Positions 30,297 through 39,392 of a stretch of 64,000 nt of DNA are shown here, piece after piece; within the stretch, counting starts at the first letter, position 1, and every line of letters starts with the position of its first letter. The notes under the pieces were generated by a model, which saw only the letters and a program-made list of their open reading frames with translations, had not been told where the DNA came from and ran no database searches. This DNA comes from Acrasis kona (taxonomy: Eukaryota; Heterolobosea; Eutetramitea; Acrasida; Acrasidae). The translations under genes and the position numbers were made by a program. Where the stretch lies: the NCBI GenBank assembly GCA_026419775.2, contig JAOPGA020000603.1:62001-126000 (forward strand), given 5' to 3'.

Positions 30297-31784
30297 ATGT
30301 CTACAGGAAAGCAGCATTATGATAATCTTGTTCAAAAGAGACGTCAGGAAGAAGCTTTCAAGAACTCCTTGAAGCAATCGCTACATAACGATGTGATCAA
30401 TGCTGGTTATCAAAACAGCGAGAAAGCCGTGGAGAGACTTCGCCAAAAGAATAGATTGGATGCCTACTCCAAGGCTGTATCAGAGGAGGAAAACATACTA
30501 AGAGAACAAAAAGGAAAGATACTTAGGGACACACTTGCAGAACAAGAATCAAGGATCGCCGACGAGATCGAAAGGCGTAACATTGAAAATGTCAGACAAC
30601 AAAAAACAATACAAAAAATAAGAGAGGAGAGCGAGGAATTAAGAGATTTGGAATCTAAACTTAAGAGTGCGTATCTTAATCTCGAAAGAGAGGCTCAAAT
30701 AAGAGAAAAGCAACAAATACAGCAAAGAGATGCCGTAAACGAGAAGTTAATCGCAGAGGAGATGGAGAGAAAGAGAGTGGATCTATCTAAACAATTACAG
30801 GATGTGGAGCAACAAAGAAAAGAGCAAGCACTACAAGCCAAGAGAGTTCTTCAGGATCAAATCATACAAAAGGAGCAAGAGAGGGAGTTGGCTTATCAAG
30901 AATTCCTCAAAGAGAAGCAGCTCGTAGATGGCATTGTAGAAAGAGTACAAATGCAAGAGCAACAAGAAATTGAGGACAGAATGAGAAAGAGAATCGACAC
31001 TCAAAACTACATTAATAGCTATCTAGAAGACAGAGAAGACTTCAAACGCAGAGAAAAGGAATTGATAGAGGCGGAGAACAGGAGAATAGCTGAATATCAA
31101 CAAGAAGTAAAAGCTAGAGATGATGAAGAGAACGTACGCAGACAGATGATACAAGAAAAGAAGAACAAGATATTAGAGATGCAGTCGAGAGAGCTCGAGC
31201 TAAAGAGAAGGGAGATGGAGGAGATGGAGCAGTTATTGAATGAATTGCACATCGAAGAACAAGAGGAGAAGCAAAGACAGTTAGAGGAACAAAGAGTAAA
31301 CAAGAAGCTGAGAGATAGAGACGATATGATGAGGGCGAACGAAGAACAAATGTACAACAAACAATTAAGAATTGAGCAACAAAAGAGAGAAGAAGAAGTT
31401 TTCAGGCAGCTTATGGCAAGACAGTTTGAAGAAGATGAGAGAGTTGCTCAGATGACTGCACAGAAGAGGCGCATGAAAACACAGGAGTTCAAGAGGGACG
31501 TAGAAGCATTAATTGAAGAGAGAGCAAGAATGAGGGAGCTACAATTGGAGCACGAGAGAAACGAGTTGTTAAGAGAAGAAGACGACAAGAAGAGGAAGAA
31601 TGATATTGTAGAACAGGAAAGGAGAAAACTCATCCAAGAACACGTTGCCAGAATCATCAAATATCTTCCAAAGGGAGTGCTCACTAAAAATGATTTGGCA
31701 CTACTACCAGAGGATGTACGACTTGAGATTGAGAATTCATCGAAGCAGAATGGAGCATTTTCCCAATTTTATAGTGCCAAATAA
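30297..31784 (+). CDS. MNS1: MNS1-like flagellar coiled-coil protein
   Basis: 495 aa, about the length of animal MNS1, a microtubule inner protein of motile axonemes in the trichoplein/MNS1 family. Almost the whole chain is Glu/Gln/Arg/Lys-rich continuous helix without prolines. The C-terminus ERRKLIQEHVARIIKYLPKG matches the conserved RQRLLKEHA..LLGYLPKGV end of MNS1. The start was set at the ATG at 30297 (MSTGKQHYD); no ATG exists upstream in frame. Presence implies a motile flagellum in at least one life stage. Confidence 0.88.
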   Translation: MSTGKQHYDNLVQKRRQEEAFKNSLKQSLHNDVINAGYQNSEKAVERLRQKNRLDAYSKAVSEEENILREQKGKILRDTLAEQESRIADEIERRNIENVRQQKTIQKIREESEELRDLESKLKSAYLNLEREAQIREKQQIQQRDAVNEKLIAEEMERKRVDLSKQLQDVEQQRKEQALQAKRVLQDQIIQKEQERELAYQEFLKEKQLVDGIVERVQMQEQQEIEDRMRKRIDTQNYINSYLEDREDFKRREKELIEAENRRIAEYQQEVKARDDEENVRRQMIQEKKNKILEMQSRELELKRREMEEMEQLLNELHIEEQEEKQRQLEEQRVNKKLRDRDDMMRANEEQMYNKQLRIEQQKREEEVFRQLMARQFEEDERVAQMTAQKRRMKTQEFKRDVEALIEERARMRELQLEHERNELLREEDDKKRKNDIVEQERRKLIQEHVARIIKYLPKGVLTKNDLALLPEDVRLEIENSSKQNGAFSQFYSAK

Positions 31785-31923
31785 AAATTGATATATGTAT
31801 GTGGGGTGTTGTAATTTATTACGGTTGCTAAAACCATCACATTTATTCTTGGCGTCCAGGAGAATTGGATTTTATTTTCCGTTAGTCCGATGTGATTGTA
31901 AAACTATTGCGTCATACGATAAG

Positions 31924-32334
31924 ATGTGGCCGACTTTAAAAACAATATTGCTTATAGACTTTATTATTGCGGCTCCTTCAGTGATTATGTTGTACTTTTA
32001 TCCATTAGAAGCGATCAACGGAGAATGCAGAACTGATAACTCCCTTCCATGCATATATACCAAAACTCTTTTGGAACTTCTTAGTATTAGAAGTTGGATG
32101 GTTGTATGCATGTCGTTTCTTGCATATAGAACAACGGATAATGAATTGAGGTGGTACTTCTCACTATTAGTCACTCTATGGTGTCTGTATTCACCTTACA
32201 TCTGGTTCACCACCGGATATGATGCTTTCATTCTCAATGGGAAAAATCAGGCAGCCTCTATTGGACTTTTTTTATTTGCTATGATGTATGCTGTCGCTTT
32301 GTGGAAAGAGAGGCGATATGTACTGCACCGGTAA
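31924..32334 (+). CDS. Small four-helix membrane protein
   Basis: 136 aa from the ATG at 31924 (MWPTLKTIL); a longer frame from 31795 starts only 10 bp after the MNS1 stop and is less likely. Four hydrophobic segments lie at about residues 6-28, 53-73, 80-98 and 110-130. Loop 1 has a Cys pair (GECRTDNSLPC). The end is basic (KERRYVLHR), so the C-terminus is probably cytosolic. No family is recognised. Confidence 0.55.
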   Translation: MWPTLKTILLIDFIIAAPSVIMLYFYPLEAINGECRTDNSLPCIYTKTLLELLSIRSWMVVCMSFLAYRTTDNELRWYFSLLVTLWCLYSPYIWFTTGYDAFILNGKNQAASIGLFLFAMMYAVALWKERRYVLHR

Positions 32335-32481
32335 ATACTTTAAAATAAATTATGTTACGAGTATGACTGTTCTTTTAATCAGTTTTTGTCTTACGAATCA
32401 CCAGGTTGATCTTCCAGGATGACCTGTACCAAACCAAACTAGAACGAAAGATTTTTAATCTAAAAAAAAATTTAAATCAAA

Positions 32482-32769
32482 ATGACAGAGAAAGTAGCAT
32501 CACCTGACGCATTCAGTGCAAACTTTGAACAAGCATTCCAAAGTGATGCTCAAGCACCAGTTACGGAGTCTAACGAGCTCTCGAAAGTGCTCTCCGGCAA
32601 CACCACAAAGGCACCAATACCGAACAGTGATAGTGGTGACGTTGGTAGCGTCCTTGACGACTTTTTGGACGTTCCAGTGGAGAAAAAACCAGACACGACG
32701 GTTGAGCATCAAAAAATAGAACACATTTTAGAGTCCTTTGAAACAAAGCAAGAAGAAGCTAAAGAATAA
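32482..32769 (+). CDS. Small acidic hydrophilic protein
   Basis: 95 aa, ATG preceded by an A-rich leader (AAATCAAA). Ser/Asp/Glu/Pro-rich, with no hydrophobic core except two short amphipathic stretches (FSANFEQAFQ and VGSVLDDFLDV) and a helical acidic C-terminus. Probably disordered. The function is unknown. The stop is 18 bp from the opposing Ffh stop. Confidence 0.55.
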   Translation: MTEKVASPDAFSANFEQAFQSDAQAPVTESNELSKVLSGNTTKAPIPNSDSGDVGSVLDDFLDVPVEKKPDTTVEHQKIEHILESFETKQEEAKE

Positions 32770-32787
32770 CGATGTAAATTATAAATT

Positions 32788-34425
32788 TTATCTTATATAA
32801 TTTCGTTGAAACTTGACCTTTGGTTTTTGCATGTCTGATGCTTGTGATCTCATTTGTTTCGCTACCGTATCCATGTTCAACTCCATATTTAGATCCTTAA
32901 CAGCCTGGGTGGCTCTGGCAATATCAAGACTACTCTTTTTGACTTGCTCATAACTCTTCAACATTTTGTTCACGAGTTCAACTCTGACACCCGATTTATT
33001 TGCCAACTTCAACCTCTTGGAGCTGTCAAGTTTGTATGCCATGTAAGTCGTACTTCCGCTCCTCTCATCTGGTGTCAGGTTCAACAATAAGTTACCATAA
33101 TCATCGATGCACTGTTGATAATATTCCATATAAGTATCCACGCTTTCTTCTCCACTACCGACGCCGAATTTTTCTGCAATGTTCTTAACGCTACCCATGC
33201 TTTTGAAAGTTTCCAACTTTTCCATATAGTCGTCGAATGTGAACTTTCCACTCTTGAAGCGTTCCAGCATTTGCTTCTCTTCATCTGGCGACATTTTGCT
33301 TACTTCTTCTGCTTTCTGTGCCAAAGATGCAATGTCCGATTCTCCCAACAGTTTGCTGGCGACACCTTCGGGGATGAAGGAATCCAAATCCTCCAACCTC
33401 TCTCCTGATCCAAGGTATTTGATGGGCACACCAGTATTGTAGCGCATGGATATAGCAGCACCACCACGCACATCACCGTCCATCCTGGTCAGAACGATGC
33501 CGCTGAGCGTCAACTTGTCGTTGAATGCTTTTGCGATGCCGACGGCTTCGTTACCCAACATGGCATCTGCGCACAGTAGGGTTTCGTCGGGACGTATCAT
33601 GTCGCTCACCTCTCCCAGTTCGTTCATCAACTCTTGATCAACTTGTAGTCGACCGGCAGTATCGAAAATGATAATGTCATAGTTTCCTTCCTTGGCCTCC
33701 TTCAATGTACGCTCGGTGATCTGCATAGGCGTTTGCCCTGGAACGATCTCGACGCTGTCTACTGATATCTGTTTCGCTAGTTTCTCCAACTGCTGTTGGG
33801 CAGCAGGACGATGAACGTCCAGAGATGTCAACAATACTTTGAAATTTCTATTTTTCAAGTTGAGGGCCAGCTTGGCACTTGTGGTCGTTTTTCCGCTACC
33901 TTGGATACCTGCCATTAAAATTCTATATGGTGGGTGTCTATTGTTTTGAGTGGAATAATTCTGCTTCATAAATTGAAGCCCTTCTTGTACCCCAAGAATT
34001 TGGACAAGTTTGTTTTGAACGATTCTGAACACTGTGGCTGCTTCTGGGAGTTTTTGCTTTCTACCGACTATGCGCTCTCCAACACTTTTATCCGAAGCCT
34101 CTTTTATAATTTCATCAACAATATCAACTGGGATATCGGCATTTAACATAGCCACTCTTACTTGATCTAATGCTGATTTAACATCCTCCTCTGTGAGTGT
34201 TTTTTTGGCAGTCAATTCACTAAAAGCATCCTTGATTTTATTTGAGACCATCGAAAACATTCCTGTAGAAGCAGAGGGTTTGCTTTGTTTGGAAAATGGA
34301 TCTTGCGAGGCGAACGGATTAAATGAGGCTAGTCTCTTCCCTCCGAATAAAATAGTGGATTTCAACACTGTACGAGAAATTCTTGAACTGGAGCACGCAC
34401 CACCGAGTAATCTGATACCCAGCAT
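32788..34425 (-). CDS. FFH: Mitochondrial bacterial-type SRP54 homologue (Ffh)
   Basis: SRP-family GTPase, 545 aa from the ATG at 34425. The N-terminal 40 residues (MLGIRLLGGACSSSRISR...) are Arg/Ser-rich and acid-free, a mitochondrial presequence. The N domain (TEEDVKSALDQVRVAMLNAD) and G domain follow, with GIQGSGKTT (about 171-179), DVHRPAAQQQL, DTAGRL (about 253) and TRMDGDVRGGAA; these read as bacterial Ffh rather than cytosolic SRP54. The C-terminal M-type domain is changed: the SRP-RNA-binding SRxxRIAxGSG motif is degraded to SSKRLKLANKSG and methionines are few. Such mitochondrial Ffh proteins are known, to my memory, from a few protist lineages and are thought to work without SRP RNA. 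The frame extends upstream to 34590 with another ATG, but that adds a poorer N-terminus. Confidence 0.88.
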   Translation of the reverse strand: MLGIRLLGGACSSSRISRTVLKSTILFGGKRLASFNPFASQDPFSKQSKPSASTGMFSMVSNKIKDAFSELTAKKTLTEEDVKSALDQVRVAMLNADIPVDIVDEIIKEASDKSVGERIVGRKQKLPEAATVFRIVQNKLVQILGVQEGLQFMKQNYSTQNNRHPPYRILMAGIQGSGKTTTSAKLALNLKNRNFKVLLTSLDVHRPAAQQQLEKLAKQISVDSVEIVPGQTPMQITERTLKEAKEGNYDIIIFDTAGRLQVDQELMNELGEVSDMIRPDETLLCADAMLGNEAVGIAKAFNDKLTLSGIVLTRMDGDVRGGAAISMRYNTGVPIKYLGSGERLEDLDSFIPEGVASKLLGESDIASLAQKAEEVSKMSPDEEKQMLERFKSGKFTFDDYMEKLETFKSMGSVKNIAEKFGVGSGEESVDTYMEYYQQCIDDYGNLLLNLTPDERSGSTTYMAYKLDSSKRLKLANKSGVRVELVNKMLKSYEQVKKSSLDIARATQAVKDLNMELNMDTVAKQMRSQASDMQKPKVKFQRNYIR

Positions 34426-34611
34426 GTTGTCAAAATAATGTTGTAAAGAATCAAAGCAAGGAGTATTGTTAGAACTGTACCCCTTTAAAAAAAAATTTTT
34501 CGGCGCTTTGTGCAGTGGCTGATAATGTCTACTTATTGACGCTATACCAAGTATCATCGAATTTTTGAGGATCAATGAGGAAACCAACAAATGAAAGCAA
34601 AAACATTAATT

Positions 34612-35515
34612 TTAAACAATTGCCCACCCCGCTTGATAGGTCCTATCTTTATTTTGCTGTCGCACAACATCTCTTTGAATGTCTTCTACTGTCGGATCCT
34701 CTTTACTCTTTTTAGCCTTCTCTTCAATCCTCTTCATTTTCGCAATAATCTCTCTTGCTGTATTAAAGATGCCATTCGTTGGTTCGCTACAATTAAAACA
34801 TTTTTGCTGCTTTCCTCCATTATAGTGCTTAAGAGCACAACTCTCGCAAAAGTAGTGCTTACATATAGTGACGACAGGATTTTTGAACGGCTCCCTGCAA
34901 ATGAAACAAGCGAATGGTAGCCCATCATCAGGTTCCTCAGGTTCTGGATCATCCTCAATGTACCCGCCTTGTCTCTTCTTCTTTTTTTGCTCTTCCTCCC
35001 ATTCCTTCTCAATTTGCCAACCTGCTTTATAATCCTCACGAATGTGGGCAAATTTACAATTATCACCATAACCACAGAATCCTGTCTCCATGTAGTCTTT
35101 ACATACGTCAGGCTGATAGTCCATGCGTGCCGTTACGCGAATGCTCGCCGAGCTTCTAATGGGCCCTTTTCCTGTGATTTTGTTTGAATACTGATTTTTG
35201 CGCTCGGGAGCGTCATATTGATTTGTTGAGAATATAAGGTCGGTTTTCTCGGTGCCCATTTCTCTATTTGAATCAAATGAATGTGTTACATCAAGTTGTT
35301 TATTATCCTCCTTTCTAGTACTGAATGAGTTTATTGTCCTTCTTTTATTTGACGTTATATCACTCACCGCATTCTCAACTGCTGACTCAAATGTCTTCTG
35401 TCTCGCTTATTCTTTTCGTTCTAGCAATGGCCCCTCAATTTTGCGTTGCTTTGATTATGGGCTTAGCGGAGGTAGCTGTTACTTGATCATCCTGGCTCGT
35501 TGTTGCGTTTGTCAT
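34612..35515 (-). CDS. RNF113: Spliceosome-associated RNF113/CWC24 zinc-finger protein
   Basis: U2-snRNP-proximal splicing factor and E3 ligase, nuclear. It contains a CCCH finger ([20 protein letters not shown]) preceded by the family signature DYQPDV, then GWQIEKEW, and a C3HC4 RING ([30 protein letters not shown]). This covers the full conserved core. The coding frame at the 5' end has no ATG before about 35259. A plausible two-exon model starts at 35515 ([11 protein letters not shown]), with an 85-nt intron 35398..35482 (GTAACA...GACAG) into exon 34612..35397, giving 272 aa. That intron is unusually long for this window, so the first exon is uncertain; the zinc-finger part is not. Confidence 0.88.
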
Positions 35516-35763
35516 TTTGTTGAAGTCAATTCAAAAATTGAAAGATCACTGTGATAATCAATCCTCTTAGCTTACAATCATTGAGTCGACCACATTCATT
35601 TTTTGGTGATATGACTGATTGATATGGACGTAATAAAAATGTGCATCAAATAAAATTTAACTTTACGTTGCCTGACAGAAATGTTTTCCTACTCCTTTTT
35701 TGTCGTTTTGGTCTTCCCGTTTGTCCTTCAATCCGGTTGACGGGACGCAAAAAAAGCGGGAGC

Positions 35764-37486
35764 ATGTCAGATGAGCTGGATGACGATGCCATTGACGAAC
35801 TATTCGAAGTTTATTCATCATATTTGATATCCAATAGTGACATTGAAGGCTTGGACGAATTGCATGAACAACTTTATCCATATCTAGAACCAGACGGGCT
35901 AAACCTACTTCCTGTGGCAGCCTACTTTGGATATGAGCATGTTATAAAATATTACATAGATAAAGAATATGACGTAAACATAAAACATGAAGTAGGCACG
36001 CCTTTAGAAATAGCGGCTAGATCGGGCAGATTAAACATAGTCACAGCACTTGTGGAAAGTGGTGCGAATATAAACACTGAAGGCTTTCCGCCGCTATATC
36101 ATGCAGTAGAAAAAAATCATTTAAACGTGGTTGAATATCTAATCGATAAAGGAGCTGACATTCGTTCAACACCCACTCAAATTACAGACAAAAACATTTT
36201 ATTTTTCGCAAGAACAGCCGCGATGATGAATTTGTTGATAGATCGAGGGGCTGACGTGAATTTTTTATCCTATAATAAGCGGACAATAATCTTCACATTA
36301 TTAAAGAAGAATGAAAAGGAATTATTACAAGTTTTGGTAGAAAGAGGAGTGAATCTGAACCATTGTGACGAGCTGGGTGATACTCCGCTGCTATATAATT
36401 TTAAAAGAAAATCAAAAACAATTCCAAATGATTCTTATAAAGTTATTTTGACTAATAACTGTAACGTCAATGCTCAAGATTCTGCTGGAAATATCGCTCT
36501 TTTTTATGCGATAGTAAGTGGAGACATACAGGCAGCTAAACATCTTGTGGAATGTGGATCGAATTGTAATTTGACAAACCATCAGCTTATCACCCCATTA
36601 TCTCAAACTGTAATTTTAAAAGACAAGGATCTGCTGACGTTCATGGTTGAACATGGCGCCAATGTCAACGACAACGGCATGAGCATGCTAGCATCGAAAA
36701 TGGACATAGACATCATACAGGTAAGAATTGTTTTACAGACGTATTTTAATATCACAGCACCTCTTGGATCTCAAAGCCAACATTAATGTTCACGATACTC
36801 ATGGCAAGACCATCACTAACATTGCTTTTGAGTTTGAAACTTACAAAAGCAACCCAGATTTGATACCATTTCTTTTAAAGAACAAGGGAGTCCTTGGTGT
36901 TATAGACTATGATTTTGTGAAAATACTTTCAATTCAGAAAAAAGCTGAGGTCGTAAGAATGGCGAATGATTTGGCTACATTTAGTCAACTTGATATGCCA
37001 TGGGAGGTTGTGCTTTTTGAGTCTTTAACTAGAGGGAATACTATCCTACCAACGATTTTGTTTGAAGAAAAATACATAGGAACAGACGCGGTTAATGAGA
37101 TACGGAATACAGCATTGCACGTATCGGCATATTACAACTACTTAGATCTTGTTGACTATTTGGTAAATCATGGAGCGGGGTTGGAATCAAAGAACAAGTA
37201 TGGAGAGACGCCAATGCACATTTCCTGCGGAAGAGGAAACATTGAAGTAGTGAAGAAATTTTTAAACGCTCATATGAATATAGAGGCTAAAAACAACCAC
37301 GGTGACACTCCACTGTTGTCTGCTGTCTATTACGGCCATGAGGATACTGTTCGTTTTCTTCTTCAATCCGGTGCTAACAAGGACGCGAGAAACAAAAAAG
37401 GATGGAGTGCGAAAGCGAGAGCCAAGGCTAGAGGTTTTGATAGTATTTCAAATTTATTTGGGGAAAGAAAATCAAACAATCACTAA
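35764..37486 (+). CDS. Ankyrin-repeat protein
   Basis: Exons are 35764..36720 and 36758..37486 with a 37-nt intron (GTAAGA...TCACAG) placed between two ankyrin helices; 561 aa. An acidic N-terminus is followed by about fourteen ankyrin-type units, for example TPLEIAARSGRLNIVTALVE and TPMHISCGRGNIEVVKKFLN. Repeats in the middle are degenerate. The last ones, near 37090-37420, are canonical. No enzyme or membrane segment is attached. It is a protein-interaction scaffold of unknown partner. The AT-rich, Asn/Ile-rich coding style differs from SPT5 or PIEZO and suggests faster evolution. Confidence 0.85.
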
Positions 37487-37631
37487 CAATCTATATGAAA
37501 TGTAAAAAATGATCATCGATGACCAATACAACCAATAAAATTTATAATTTAAAAGTAGAAGAAAAAGTTCACTAATCCATTATCTAACTCAGACTTCGAA
37601 TTGAAAACATGATGGTTTGTGTTTATTTGTT

Positions 37632-37840
37632 TTACCAGTACCTCCACTGTCTAAGATTGTTCCTAACCTTTACAAAATATTTGGCATCAGCAGCGCGCTC
37701 TCCACCAAACAATGAAGTGACGGACCCTAAAAGTTGAATATAATTGTAAGTAGACACATACCCTTAGGTGCGATAGCCAATGCAATCAATCCAAACACAA
37801 TAATATTATGCGAGTTGCTGTTCCAAAATTGAGCAAACAT
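37632..37840 (-). CDS. 57-aa single-pass membrane peptide, two exons
   Basis: Minus-strand exons are 37762..37840 and 37632..37726, with a 35-nt intron 37727..37761 (GTATGT...TTTTAG). The protein starts MFAQFWNSNSHN, has one membrane helix (IIVFGLIALAIA), then PKGSVTSLFGG and a basic, aromatic C-terminus ending NLRQWRYW. The size, single helix and charged tail resemble accessory subunits of respiratory complexes or ATP synthase, but I cannot name it. The frame stays open upstream of the ATG to an acceptor-like CTAG near 37866, so the leader may contain another intron. Confidence 0.6.
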
Positions 37841-38222
37841 TCTCTGTTCTTTATTTTTTGTTGGGTCAACTAGAATATATTGTAATTAGCAAAACACGAA
37901 GTGGAAGGATAGTGATCAAACTTTTCACAACATACCACATTGATTGACATTACATTATGCACACTAAACTTTGCATGAGATAGCAGACAAAAGTCTATAG
38001 TTAATAATACTTTCGCTTTCTAGATTAAGAACGCACTCCTTCGGTAAACATGAAAAATGTTATTACACATTGGTAGATGATGGTGGATGGCATAAATTCT
38101 GCATGTTTATTGAATATGTTACAATCTGAGGGCAACCAACGAAAATAGTTCAATCTTGTAATTTCACTTGGGTCAACTGAAAAGTTTGTGAAAAAAAGAA
38201 AAGTCCAGGACCCGTCACAATA
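37841..38222. other. Divergent region upstream of RPS18 with an unexplained minus-strand frame
   Basis: 382 bp between the minigene and the RPS18 start. On the minus strand, 38025..38180 is open after a TTTTCAG acceptor-like site and would encode a peptide with VDPSEITRLNYFRWLPSD, but there is no ATG. The same junction sequence AGTTGACCCAA recurs in the leader of the minigene (about 37860-37870). Confidence 0.35.
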
Positions 38223-38784
38223 AGTTAGTCTCACACACGAATTTGAATGATGTTAATTGAATAATAGTGTCCATCGTACTACAAGAGGAATCATTCCAGC
38301 ACATCTTGCGTATCTACAACACCAACATTGATGGTCGCATCTCCATCGTCTATGCATTGACTGCTATCAGAGGTATTGGTCGTCGTTTTGCAGGACTTGC
38401 ATGCAAGAAGGCCGAAATCGACCTCAACAAGAGAGCCGGTCAACTAACACCAGAGGAGATTGAGCGTCTTGGTGACGTTATGGCTGACCCCCTAAAGTAC
38501 AAGATCCCCACCTGGTTCTTGAACAGAAGAAAGGATAGAAGAACAGGCAAGTACTGTCAAGATATCGCCAACAACTTGGACAATGCTCTTCGTGAGGATT
38601 TGGAGAGAATTAAGAAGATCAAGGCCGAACGTGGTATGAGACACATGTGGGGTCTTAAGGTTCGTGGTCAACACACCAAGACAACCGGTCGTCGTGGAAA
38701 GACTGTTGGTGTCAGCAAGACCAGGTATTTATTCGTTTACTTTCATTTATATCTTACATTTCTTTTCTTAGAGGTGGAAAATAA
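38223..38784 (+). CDS. RPS18: Ribosomal protein S18 (uS13)
   Basis: Small-subunit protein at the head, contacting tRNA and forming bridge B1. Exons are 38223 (one base), 38268..38724 and 38772..38784; introns 44 nt (GTTAGT...AATAG) and 47 nt (GTATTT...TCTTAG); 156 aa. The conserved sequence starts exactly at the TG of ATG after an acceptor, so the initiation codon is split [17 protein letters not shown] matches MSLVIPEKFQHIL of animals. [19 protein letters not shown] is present, and the last exon adds only RGGK. A donor at 38228 instead of 38224 would give the same split. As in eIF5A, the intron is at the very start of the message. Confidence 0.93.
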
Positions 38785-39392
38785 AAAATTTAGTAACTAT
38801 AAAAAATATTGTTTTAAACCTTTGTTTATTGAATGTTTTTGTGTTGTATGTTCATTTATCATCGTCCTGTTCTTTAAGATTAGCGTTATCATTTCCTGTC
38901 AACGTGACATTAATAGAACCCTCTCATATTACAACCAACAAGCGATTTAACAGTAGATGAGAAGCCACGCTTTAAGCGCCCTGTAACAAGGAGAGGACTT
39001 TCCAGACGAGTAGTCTACATATTTGGCTCCTCCAAATGTTTTAAAGAGGAGAGCAAAGTGTACTAACACAATTAAGGTGAAAGTCGGATTATGTGATAGT
39101 GTTACTGCTCCCACTTTACATTTGAATTAAATGAGAAGTCTTTTGTTAAATTGTTTAATTCCCATTTCAATATCCAAATCTCTGAATGTCATACAATATA
39201 CGGCGGCATCAAGAAGTTTGTTCGCTCTTACAAGGTAGGCGTAGATAATTTTATATTGGGTTGTTTAGGTGATTTGTGTATAAACCGAGGTTTTCGTAAA
39301 AGTGTTGGTTTGTCAAGGAGATGTGGATTGGAAACAAGACGAGTATTATTAAAACTAAAACTTTATGTACAAAAAATCCTAAATAAAAACCA
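38785..39392. other. 608-bp region with no supported gene
   Basis: 3' flank of RPS18 and of the convergent transporter. A plus-strand frame at 39151-39438 lacks any domain and overlaps the transporter 3' end. No snRNA or tRNA signature was recognised. Confidence 0.35.

Noticed and set aside
38940-39070. Possible structured RNA downstream of RPS18
   Set aside because: No match to U1, U2, U4, U5, U6 or tRNA signatures I know, and no convincing stem-loop.
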